Shown piece after piece: positions 33,613 to 44,267 of a stretch of DNA of 64,000 nt (position 1 is its first letter; every line of letters begins with the position of its first letter). The position numbers and the translations under genes are program-made. The stretch comes from Glandiceps talaboti. Its lineage: Eukaryota > Hemichordata > Enteropneusta > Spengelidae. The notes beneath the pieces were generated by a model. It made no database searches and was not told the DNA's origin. It saw only the letters and a program-made list of their open reading frames with translations. The DNA lies in contig NC_135555.1 of assembly GCF_964340395.1 (NCBI RefSeq), positions 26,049,725 through 26,113,724 of the forward strand, in the 5' to 3' direction.

Positions 33613-34569
33613 ATGTCCACTTATTATTATTTTGAGTCGTTAGATGCTAATTGCCAGCCTAATAAGACGATTACTTATGAACATATTTTGAATGTTCCTG
33701 TTTTATCAACGTTGTATAACAAGGAATTTGACACAGCACTGTTTGACTATACTTTCAATGACACTCTAACTATGCAACTACCTCAAGTTAAGTTGTTCAC
33801 AGAAAGTTGGAATAAGTCTTTGTTCAGGGATAATAGATTAAAATTGGAATTGAATAGGGTTTCACAGGTATTGAGAAACCATTCCGATATATACTTAACT
33901 CCCATGGATGAATTTAGTAATTATGTGGATAGTACCTTAGTTAAGGGTGATTCTTGGTTTGATTGGTTCGATATACCAGGATATGTTGGTGTCATCTTCA
34001 ACGTTATAACCATTTCAGCTGTGATATACTTATTTTTTAGGGTTAGACAGCTTTCTATAACTCTTGCGATTCTGAGTGCCAGTCCTATACGTGCACAAAA
34101 TATACCGTGGGATTCAGTTGGCTCCGTGTTGACGACAGAAGCCGGCACTGTTGTTAGCGGCGGAACCAGCGAGATCTTACTTAATGCTATTGCGGTAGTT
34201 GGACTGGGACTTATTGTCGTATTGTGTTATAAGTGTAGCTTTAAATGTTTTAGATTTTGGAAGAAATGTTTTTGTCCAGTTAAAGTACCTATAGACGCAA
34301 AACTTTTGTTCTTGACTAATTCTAAGGGGTGTCAAACTGACTTTGGTACACAGGCTGATAGCGATTGTTTAGATATGCGCGACATTATTATAGAGCCGCT
34401 CTGCGAAGATAGTTTGCTTGCTGTGAATACAAGTAGCAGCGTGGTGGTAGCCGATGTTCATTCAGACATCCCCGACACGCCCCTTATTCGCCCTGCTAGT
34501 ATTGCTGCCACCCCTGTAAGAGATAAGGCCTCCCCTGAAGACGATACTCCCTCATGGTCATTATTTTAG
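33613..34569 (+). CDS. ORF3, env-position membrane protein of the gypsy element
   Basis: 318 codons starting 153 nt after pol. Not recognisable as a known envelope family by eye. Seen: no clear N-terminal signal peptide; four potential N-glycosylation sites (N17, N49, N67, N89); membrane segment 1 at about 122-142 (YVGVIFNVITISAVIYLFF); a short segment; membrane segment 2 at about 188-205; immediately after it a Cys/Lys/Phe-rich stretch (YKCSFKCFRFWKKCFC, possible palmitoylation); then an acidic tail of about 95 residues. Position and topology suggest an env-like product, but it is shorter than typical errantivirus Env and I see no furin site. It could be an unrelated acquired membrane protein. 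The frame is intact in a young element, which argues that it is maintained. Confidence 0.7.
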   Translation: MSTYYYFESLDANCQPNKTITYEHILNVPVLSTLYNKEFDTALFDYTFNDTLTMQLPQVKLFTESWNKSLFRDNRLKLELNRVSQVLRNHSDIYLTPMDEFSNYVDSTLVKGDSWFDWFDIPGYVGVIFNVITISAVIYLFFRVRQLSITLAILSASPIRAQNIPWDSVGSVLTTEAGTVVSGGTSEILLNAIAVVGLGLIVVLCYKCSFKCFRFWKKCFCPVKVPIDAKLLFLTNSKGCQTDFGTQADSDCLDMRDIIIEPLCEDSLLAVNTSSSVVVADVHSDIPDTPLIRPASIAATPVRDKASPEDDTPSWSLF

Positions 34570-35286
34570 GTCTTGCTTCGCTGACATTGAATTTTGGATT
34601 TCATTTTGAATTTTGACTACGATTTTGACTACGGACTTGACTTGCATTCTAATTGCAGGAATGCTATAACTTACTGTACTTTTGTAGAACAATCCGTTGC
34701 ATATATGATTTACAATTATTTTCATTTGATTGTGTATTTACTTTTATTTTACGGGTATTGAATGCATGTTTTGAGACGAACATTTGGAGTTTTATCATGT
34801 TTTACGACTTATGCTGTCGTCTTTTCGGATTTTTTGTTCGTGACATTTTATTCTCTTGATATTTTTTTCATATATTTACAGGACTGAACACTACTGTCGA
34901 TTACTATCAATTACTGTATTCCATAATCAATATTTATATTAGACTACATCCAGTGCTATGTTTACTTTCATGTTTATTCAAGATATATATCAAGGTTACT
35001 ATGCTATTTTAATCGCTTATTTGATTTCATAATTGGTTTACATTGTAATTTATTCTATGTATACATGTACTTATCTCATATATATTTATATACTCTGTAT
35101 TTAACATTCCTTGAGACGATTTTACCTGATTACCGATTACATATTGTATCTATGCAACGGTGTTACTTAGTTGTTATAAAAAGAAAAACACAAAAACAAA
35201 TTTACAAGAAAGTTTTGGCTATGCCACTCGTCATGTTTCTCCAGTTCTCAAGTCGCGGGTCGCTCCTTTAGGAAAACGGGGGGTGG
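34570..35286 (+). other. Non-coding 3' internal region and polypurine tract of the gypsy element
   Basis: About 700 bp of AT-rich sequence without a credible ORF. It ends in GGAAAACGGGGGGTGG (35271-35286), a polypurine tract for plus-strand priming that abuts the 3' LTR. Confidence 0.75.
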
Positions 35287-35710
35287 TGTTACGATCCAAA
35301 ATATCGTATTTCGGAATTATGGGAATAAATTCTACATTTCGGCATTGTAGGCCATAGGTCAGAAATAGACTGGCGATGACGAAGCTGGGCAAACATGATG
35401 TAACTGTAATTCACATGATTGGTTAGAGAAAAGTATATAATAACTTTTATGATGGCGTGATCTTATGGCGTGATTTTCTATATTTAGTTGTTGTGTAAGT
35501 TCCATTGTATTGGAAGTATATTTAAAGTGAGAATTAAACATCCAGAAGCACTCGGGTAGGTGATTCTGGCAAGCCGAAATATCTTCTCAGTCGTGACTAA
35601 TTCCCGACTTGGACCTGAACGATCCCGTACGAGAGTATGAGAGTGTGAGTGCTAGAGTGTAACGTCTGAACTATCCATACTTATACCGTTCAACTCTACG
35701 ACTCGCATCA
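35287..35710 (+). repeat. 3' LTR of the gypsy element
   Basis: Identical by eye to 27541-27964. The right flank GTAT completes the target duplication. Confidence 0.96.
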
Positions 35711-35837
35711 GTATGAAATATGTAGTTTTCTAAATAAAATATGTGTGTGATAGAACAGCATCTTTTTACTCTCTGTATTACCCTGTGTGAAAACCAAACA
35801 GAAAATTGTGGTAACAAATGTAGGTGTTCAACGTTGA

Positions 35838-36007
35838 CGTAAAAAAAAAATCCGGATATCTCAAAGAAGCAAAGAAAAAAAAAAGTTGCCAGCATAGGCG
35901 AAGGAGAAAAAAAATAATTCTCAGGCAAGCAGGTGGGAAAAAAAATAATGACTCTCCACCAATCTTCCAAGCCCCCCCCCCCCAGGATATCGAATGGTCT
36001 ACCCCTA
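35838..36007 (-). repeat. G-run/A-run dispersed repeat, copy 2 (inverted)
   Basis: Reverse complement of the layout at 25498-25665: it ends (plus strand) CCAGGATATCGAATGGTCTA and carries AATCCGGATAT and A runs. Confidence 0.7.
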
Positions 36008-36009
36008 AC

Positions 36010-37270
36010 TGACACTAAACGACAGCGTATGCAACTGATTAGGTTAGGCCTTGTTTATACTGTATTTGTCATGTTCTAAAATAAACTCTCGGAGTGTGGA
36101 CTGTTCTTACACTACTTGAGTAATGTATTACAACTGTATAACGTCAGGAGAACGATCATATATTTTATATGTAAGAGTTTTACATGTACTTGAGAGAGAA
36201 TCTTCCCGAAGCACTGAAGTTCATTTACATCTACAACAGACTGAAGCTTAATAGTGACAGGGTAGTCCTGCTTGCAGACAGAATAAGACGTTTCTTCCAT
36301 CTCCGTCTGCATAGTCGGGGTAGACTTTCAATGTTAACCGTTTTCAAATTGACATGATGATGCTAGTACCAACTGATGTATTTTGACTTTGACATAACAA
36401 TCTACGACGTAAACTGCAAGCCATGTTGTGAATCTTACTTGCCAACCCATTGTGTAGAAGTGATAGTTACATTTCAGGGTACATTGTCGTATTTGACTGC
36501 AGTGAAATACTTCGCTAATCTCACCATGTCAACATACACATGTGACTTTTGTTCCTGTACTGATAACCAACATAAGATTGTGCAAGACGCACTGTAGCAC
36601 ATACCATTTCTCTGTAGGGATGGTCTTTGAATTTTGAATTGTTACATCTTAATTTTGGTGAAAATGAAAGTGAGTGGTGTATATATTTGAATGTAGATTG
36701 TGTAGTCTATCACAAAATAATTGGTGAAAAACAGCATGAATACTCAGATACAAGTATATTTGTATTTTCTGTCTGACACAGCACACAGCCAAAATGGAAT
36801 GAGCGATGGAAGGAGAGATCATGTGTAGCATTTACACTATAGAAGGTATCATACACTTGCGATGGGAAAGACAAGGCAACGTCACTGAGTTATGTCGTAC
36901 AAGCAGTTGAGTTTGAAATTATGATGAAACCTAGAAACTATCGCATATTGTGTAATTTTTTTCCAAATTCTCATAACTTTTGAGCATAAACTAGTAAACA
37001 TGAACTATTTTCAGACGGATGACTCTGTTTTGTAAAAGGGGTGCTACTTGTGTGAGTGTTGCATGTTGGACGACACAATAAATCATTCGAACTACATGCG
37101 ATAGTTTCTAGTTTTCATTATTATTTCTAATCAGTAAACAGTCATTGAATGTTGGATCCCATGGTGAAAAGTTACCGGCACTAATGTCTTTGTTTGATAC
37201 TTGTCTCATTCTTCACTGCCACAAGCAAACAAAACAAACGCAACACTCTATTTTCACAAGCTACAAGTAT
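36010..37270. other. Spacer with weak ORFs, no recognised gene
   Basis: A minus frame at 36112-36312 (66 codons, start MQTEMEETSYSVCKQDY) and a plus frame at 36376-36597 (73 codons, Cys-rich) have natural-looking composition but no family signature. They could be exons of an unknown gene. Confidence 0.2.
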
Positions 37271-37387
37271 GTCATCTCAACGATTTGAATGATAGACTGA
37301 TTTCACAGTGTATCGATGTGAGCATGAGATTGGTTCATTAATTTGTCCCCGCCTTTGTTCCATTATATAAAGATCATGTATACTTAC

Positions 37388-37642
37388 AAGTGTTTTATAA
37401 TGAAAATTATTGGTGTCAACATGCATACCATCACGGTATTCGTGTACTTTGTTTGTATCTTGTCTAAAACGTTTTGGACAGTGCCGTAGAGAGGCCAGTG
37501 GTTTACAATAATAGTACGTCCCCAGTCTGTACGTTTTCCCCATTTGCTTCAGTATCCCCAATGATGAGTAATCATAAATATTCACTTGTTTTAATACATG
37601 TATTAAAGTTGTAGCATTGAGAGTGGCATCTGATTGATACAT
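37388..37642 (-). CDS. Putative exon with consensus donor (minus), not recognised
   Basis: The minus frame is open from 37642 and meets ACTT|GTAAGTATAC, a strong donor, at 37388. The encoded stretch (for example GKTYRLGTYYYCKPLASLRH) has ordinary composition and several Cys and Tyr. No downstream acceptor or partner exon was identified within reach, and no domain is recognised. Confidence 0.25.
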
Positions 37643-37792
37643 TACCTAACGGACAAAGCAAGTAGCTGAACACATAACTAGATCGACATACAAACAAATT
37701 ATAAAGAAACAAACAAACTAATATTTTTCCAAATATTGGGAATAAGTTGTTTACATAGTCTCTGAAATTGAGAACATCCTTCGCCTCACTTT

Positions 37793-37823
<31 letters not shown>

Positions 37824-37972
37824 GCACACATTCAGACACAATCATTCATGAATCACTGTTGCCTATTCTGATTATTCGCATGATGCACATACCCATACAC
37901 ACACACATACATACATACATACATACATACATACATACATACATACATACATACATACATACATACATACAT
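37793..37972. repeat. (CAGA)n and (CATA)n microsatellites
   Basis: CAGA tetramers at 37793-37823 and CATA tetramers at about 37906-37972 with a unique spacer. Confidence 0.95.
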
Positions 37973-38293
37973 TGATTTACACTTACAATGTTTTGAAAAT
38001 ACTCAGTATATCACTGAAATACCTGGCAGTAACGCTTGCTAATTTTGATATAGAGATTGTAATAGATAAATAAATTAAAGATATCTTGATATAAATTTTT
38101 TTTTAAAAACGTTAAGAAAACTTTAGATCTAAGAGGGCTGTTTGCCCACATAGTGTACACCATTTCAATAAAGTCCTACGCGCATTTATTTACTATGTAC
38201 GCCCACTGGGTGATTGCTTTGAAGAATGGGAATACATGTAAAATAGTTTGCATCCCGAACATTTAATATGTATTAGCTTAAACAGCATAGATA

Positions 38294-38435
<142 letters not shown>

Positions 38436-38529
38436 TAATAATTCTTTTCTTCCTTCAATGTCTCTCTCCAAATATGTAGAACCGGAAACATTCTGAGACT
38501 GCCTAGTTTAAACAATATTTTACACCAAC

Positions 38530-38645
38530 TGATACTTTTCCTTTGTACCTAGGGAGCTCTTCCAGGATATACTGGTAGTTCAAACTGATACCTTTCCTTT
38601 GTACCTAGATAGGGGGCTCTTCCAGGATATACTGGTAATTCAGTT
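38530..38645. repeat. Two-copy direct repeat, ~60 bp
   Basis: CCTTTGTACCTAG and GCTCTTCCAGGATATACTGG occur twice (about 38541-38575 and 38600-38635), the second with a 4-base insertion (ATAG). Confidence 0.7.
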
Positions 38646-38649
38646 ATTA

Positions 38650-39370
38650 GAGTCATCATTCAAATGTTTGGAAAACGAAGGGTTGTAAGTGGATTTTACT
38701 GGTAGCCATGCCACATAGGCTTATACTTGGTCATCGGTAACAAACTATCCAATGTTCAAATTTGTTCAGTCAGTAATTGTCAATACCTCTATTGGAAAGT
38801 TGTAAATCACGATTGATTTATTAGTAGATCGTGTTTTATTGATAAAAACATTAGGAGACTATTCAATACAAGCGATGTTGTTAATTAAGTTTGTTTTATG
38901 AATTATGTCAAATTAGTAAATCAAAGACTTCATATACTGGCAGTGAAATAGTCCCTACCCTGTGTCGATACTGTTCATATTGACTTACAAACATTCCATT
39001 TTACTGGAGTACAAGATATGGTGAAAGTTCGATATGATCTTTTCACATATGTACACATATAAAGATCTAGACCCAAATAGGTAACTGCAATTTTTGGCAT
39101 TTTACAAATTAAACAAGAGTTTCAATTCTTCGAATTAGCTGAGTGACCTATCTACTCGTCAGTTGGTCTTTCTACGTACACTGACTTGGAGTTAGAATGC
39201 CAACAATTAAACTAGTGCTGCACACATGATCCACAAATGTCATATTTCAACTTTGGCATATTTTACAAAACCCTGTGCCTTACTCACTTACAAACAGGAA
39301 CCATCAAGAGGGTTAAACAATTGATTTATCAACTAATCCCAAATAAATTGGGGTTATATCAGTAATTCTC
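38650..39370. other. Spacer; no recognised feature
   Basis: AT-rich, with no open frame of note. Confidence 0.4.
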
Positions 39371-42072
39371 AAGTGTTTTGATAACACACGGACAATACTA
39401 GTAAACCAGATAACTTGTTGTTTTGACAACACACATATAATACCAGTAAACCAGATAACTTGTTTTGATAACACACAGATAATACTAGTAAACCGGATAA
39501 CTTGTTGTTTTGATAACACAGAGATAATTCTAGTAAACCAGATAACTTGTTGTTTTGATAACACAGAGATAATTCTAGTAAACCAGATAACTTGTTGTTT
39601 TGATAACACAGATAATACTAGTAAACCAGATAACTTGTTGTTGTGATAACACAGATAATACTAGTAAACCAGATAACTTGTTGTTTTACTAACACAGATA
39701 ATACTAGTAAACCAGATAACTTGTTGTTGTGATAACACAGATAATACTACTAAACCAGATAACTTGTTGTTGTGATATCCCACAGATAATACTAGTAAAC
39801 AAGATAACTTGTTGTTGTGATAACACAGATAATACTAGTAAACCAGATAACTTGTTGTTGTGATAACACAGATAATACTACTAAACCAGATAACTTGTTG
39901 TTGTGATAACACACAGATAATACTAGTAAACCAGATAACCTGTTGTTGTGATATCCCACAGATAATACTAGTAAACCAGATAACCTGTTGTTGTGATAAC
40001 ACACAGATAATACTAGTAAACCAGATAACTTGTTGTTGTGATAACACAGAGATAATACTAGTAAACCAGATAACTTGTTGTTGTGATAACACAGATAATA
40101 CTAGTAAACCAGATAACTTGTTGTTGTGATAACACACAGATAATACTAGTAAACCAGATAACTTGTTGTTGTGATAACACAGATAATACTAGTAAACCAG
40201 ATAACTTGTTGTTTTAATAACACAGATAATACTAGTAAACCAGATAACGTGTTGTTGTGATAACACAGATAATACTACTAAACCAGATAACTTGTTGTTG
40301 TGATATCCCACAGATAATACTAGTAAACCAGATAACTTGTTGTTGTGACAACACACGGATAATACTAGTAAACCAGATAACCTGTTGTTGTGATAACACA
40401 CAGATAATACTAGTAAACCAGATAACATGTTGTTGTGATAACACACAGATAATACTAGTAAACCAGATAACCTGTTGTTGTGATAACACAGATAATACTA
40501 GTAAACCAGATAACCTGTTGTTGTGATAACACAGATAATACTAGTAAACCAGATAACACACAGATAATACTAGTAAACCAGATAACTTGTTGTTTTAATA
40601 ACACACAGATTATACTAGTAAACCAGATAACTTGTTGTTGTGATAACACAGATAATACTAGTAAACCAGATAACTTGTTGTTTTAATAACACAGATAATA
40701 CTAGTAAACCAGATAACTTGTTGTTGTGATAACACACGGATAATACTAGTAAACCAGATAACATGTTGTTGTGATAACACAGATAATACTAGTAAACCAG
40801 AAAACTTGTTGTTGTGATAACACAGATAATACTACTAAACCAGAAAACTTGTTGTTGTGATATCCCACAGATAATACTAGTAAACCAGATAACCTGTTGT
40901 TGTGATAACACAGATAATACTAGTAAACCAGATAACTTGTTGTTGTGATAACACAGAGATAATTCTAGTAAACCAGATAACTTGTTGTTGTGATAACACA
41001 CGGATAATACTAGTAAACCAGATAACATGTTGTTGTGATAACACACAGATAATACTAGAAAACCAGATAACTTGTTGTTGTGATAACACAGATATAATTC
41101 TAGTAAACCAGATAACTTGTTGTTGTGATAACACACAGATAATACTAGTAAACCAGATAACCTGTTGTTGTGATATCCCACAGATAATACTAGTAAACCA
41201 GATAACCTGTTGTTGTGATAACACAGATAATACTAGTAAACCAGATAACTTGTTGTTGTGATAACACACAGATAATACTAGTAAACCAGATAACTTGTTG
41301 TTGTGATAACACAGATAATTCTAGTAAACCAGATAACTTGTTGTTGTGATAACACAGAGATAATTCTAGTAAACCAGATAACTTGTTGTTGTGATAACAC
41401 AGAGATAATTCTAGTAAACCAGATAACATGTTGTTTTGATAACACAGAGATAATTCTAGTAAACCAGATAACTTGTTGTTGTGATAACACAGAGATAATA
41501 CTAGTAAACCAGATAACATGTTGTTTTGATAACACAGAGATAATTCTAGTAAACCAGATAACTTGTTGTTGTGATAACACAGATAATACTACTAAACCAG
41601 AAAACTTGTTGTTGTGATATCCCACAGATAATACTAGTAAACCAGATAACTTGTTGTTGTGATAACACAGATAATACTAGTAAACCAGATATCCTTTTGT
41701 TGTGACAACACACAGATAATACTAGAAAACCAGATAACTTGTTGTTGTGATAACACAGAGATAATTCTAGTAAACCAGATAACCTGTTGTTGTGATAACA
41801 CACGGATAATACTAGTAAACCAGATAACCTGTTGTTGTGATAACACACAGATAATACTAGTAAACCAGATAACTTGTTGTTGTGATAACACACAGATAAT
41901 ACTAGAAAACCAGATAACACACAGATAATACTAGTAAACCAGATAACTTGTTTTTGTGATAACACAGATAATACTAGAAAACCAGATAACACACAGATAA
42001 TACTAGTAAACCAGATAACTTGTTTTTGTGATAACACATAGATAATACTAGTAAATCAGATAACTTGTTGAT
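39371..42072. repeat. 43-bp minisatellite array, about 62 copies (2.7 kb)
   Basis: Unit contains CAGATAATACTAGTAAACCA, GATAACTTGTTGTTGTGATA and ACA. Length variants of 41, 43 and 45 bp come from ACA/ACACACA differences; some units are shortened by fusion at GATAACACACAGATAATAC (near 40553, 41913 and 41987). ACTAGT in each unit is a palindrome. Many overlapping open frames on both strands are artefacts of the repeat. Confidence 0.95.
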
Positions 42073-42328
42073 AATCGGATTTAGATTATTAATTGTATTC
42101 AGATTAGTAAATTGTTTTCCATTGACATGATGGAATATAAAAGGAAGAATCAACTGTTTTTCAGAAACAATGACTCTAGACGAGAGTTCCTCTTTTATGA
42201 CAAGTTTATATTTAGAATAAATAACGTCATTTTAACTTCACAGTTAAGGGTAGAATATTTTGTTAGAGATGAAAAGAAAATAAAGATTATATTTCCAAAG
42301 GCTTGATCTGCAACACATTTTCTTTGAG

Positions 42329-42503
42329 CGTGTGAGTGAGTGAGTGAGTGAGTGAGTGAGTGAGTGAGTGAGTGAGTGAGTGAGTGGGTGGGCGGGCGGG
42401 TGGGTGGGTGGGTGACTGAGTGAGTGAGTGAGTGAGTGAGTGAGGGAGTAAGTGAGTGAGTGACTGAGTGAGTGAGTGAGTGACTGAGTGAGTGAGTGAG
42501 TGA
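42329..42503. repeat. (GTGA)n microsatellite
   Basis: About 43 tetramers with GGTG/GGCG interruptions. The orthologous position in copy C (61791-61843) is only about 50 bp and is mostly GTGG. Confidence 0.95.
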
Positions 42504-42936
42504 ATATATCTGTGAGGCTAATTTCTAACTAACAAACAATCTCGCAAGGTTCCGTAACTCGATAGAGAAGACGTTGAAGTGGATAATTATTCAAGTTACA
42601 CTTATCGACCAACACAGAACGTAACCTTGATAGTGAAATCGTAACACTCGTAAACAACCTAGACAATGTCGAAATTATGGGATGCTGATAGCTTCGATTA
42701 CTTGGCAATTCTAATTACTCCATAAAGCGATAGTAAGTCAAATACATTAACAAACATTGGGAAACAAGTATTCCAGTTATAAATAAAAAGGAAATCATCT
42801 GAGGGACATCCATTTATTGTTATCAAAATTAAAAACGCCGAAGATTGATAATACCAGTAAAATGTAGTGAATGTCTTATGTAAATTAAGTGTACAGAAGC
42901 TGGTAGGATGAGAAGCAGGTTGAAAAAGTTGACACG

Positions 42937-43122
42937 TTGGTTCTTGCACCGATATGCTCACATCACTGTCTGTATGATGAGGAAGTAAAAAGAAGGGTAT
43001 ATTGTTGTGTTATAGATCCGTGCGGTGGAGTAATAATTTCAAAGAGCTCTGAGCACGGTGTGGGAACACTACGGCCCAGCATCATGAGCATGGCTCTATT
43101 TAATGAAAAGACCTACAGCTAA
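42937..43122 (+). CDS. 61-codon ORF conserved in three block copies (copy A)
   Basis: Open frame with Cys/His-rich start (ICSHHCLYDEEVKRR) and the stretch CCVIDPCGGVIISK. Equivalent frames at 60649-60834 and 62278-62463 differ by a few amino-acid replacements. The few differences I can see are mostly non-synonymous, so openness may just reflect recent duplication. Function unknown; it may be non-coding. Confidence 0.2.
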   Translation: MVLAPICSHHCLYDEEVKRRVYCCVIDPCGGVIISKSSEHGVGTLRPSIMSMALFNEKTYS

Positions 43123-44267
43123 CACCAATAATGTACCCCGGCTATCAATTGACAAATTAATTTTCCAAACTGATTTGCATACTTTAAAGCCGCACAGCTG
43201 CAACAGGAACGCTTTTTCTAAGTTACTGGTAATATCGTATACCGTGAATAATATTGTATCACCTATGGATAACGGCCTTTTCGTAGTTGTGCGCACGATA
43301 AATCAAATCAAACTAAGTCTATTGTATAATTACCTATAATAATTCACGTAAAATGCCGAGTTACAATGTAGGTGAGCATATATGTGTCTGTTTACCATAG
43401 CTTTTCTCCATGTGCCAGCGATACTACATAATTCCTCAGATGACGATTCATAAATCTAAAACAAACTAATTTTTGTAAATTTCCTTTGTACTGTGGTAAC
43501 GAATTTTTCGACAGATTAGAGAAAGGTTAGGACTCGATCATACGAGTTTTGGGAAATCTGATAGCTCTCAACAAGGCACTTCGGAACCCTGCAATCGCTA
43601 GGCTCAAACTTTCGTCTTTGTATTACATGCGATAAAATTAGGATTAAATCGTTTGCAGCCCACCTAAAAACGTAAGGTTTGAATTTTGAATTTTAGTATA
43701 TCTCAAAATCGAGAAATCAAATTGCGATACAGTAACACAATAGATTTTAATTTCTGGAAAATGTGGCCAATAATCTGCCATGCATAATCAAAAAAATGCA
43801 ACACAGTATATTTAGTTCACGACTAGTGTTAAATAAGTGGTAAGATATGAAATTACCTTGACGAGATGGCACGGGACGACTTTTTCATTCATTCTCTGAA
43901 GACTCAAAAAGTGGCGATACAGGTAATCAACACATCTGGGCACTCTAGGACTCGTACTGGAAAGTGTTGTATATGCAAAATAAGATCATCAATTGGATAC
44001 TAAAATTGTATACGTATCTTATCAATTGGTCTTCATGATTTTATAGTGTGTTCATTTGTGTTTCTATATCCAAACTCTGTGTGCTGAACTCTTACTAACA
44101 ATTCTGGTATGTTAAAATCAGTTTATAGTATGTTAATGTTACGTTCAGCGAAATTCAGGTAATGCAGCAAGATGTTATGGTTATTGGAAACTATTTAGAA
44201 GTGTCATGGATTGTAAGATTATTTGCTACTATTACATGATTCAGATGTTACTATATTATATTCACGA

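Larger units (their letters stand above)
27537..35714 (+). mobile_element. Ty3/gypsy LTR retrotransposon, structurally complete, with chromodomain and env-position ORF
   Basis: LTRs at 27541-27964 and 35287-35710 (424 bp each) are identical by eye and begin TGTTACG and end ATCA. The 4-bp sequence GTAT flanks both sides (27537-27540 and 35711-35714), a target-site duplication. Internal order: primer site, gag, pol (protease, RT, RNase H, integrase, chromodomain), a third ORF with membrane segments, about 700 bp non-coding, polypurine tract. Domain order with integrase after RNase H places it in Ty3/gypsy (Metaviridae); the C-terminal chromodomain points to a chromovirus-like lineage. All frames are open. 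Identical LTRs mean very recent insertion, so it is probably competent or nearly so. Confidence 0.96.
42097..44267 (+). repeat. 2.1-kb duplicated block, copy A
   Basis: Starts ATTCAGATTAGTAAATTG and ends where the 44-bp satellite begins. Matches 61563-63690 along its length at high identity. Contains a (GTGA)n tract (42329-42503), the 61-codon ORF at 42937-43122, and unique sequence. It lacks a 64-bp tRNA-like insert found in the other copies. Boundary with the 43-bp minisatellite is sharp. No transposase or RT is seen. Confidence 0.88.

Noticed and set aside
39313-42037. Many overlapping open frames on both strands across the 43-bp minisatellite
   Set aside because: Repeat-derived; frames change with 41/43/45-bp unit variants and lack any domain.
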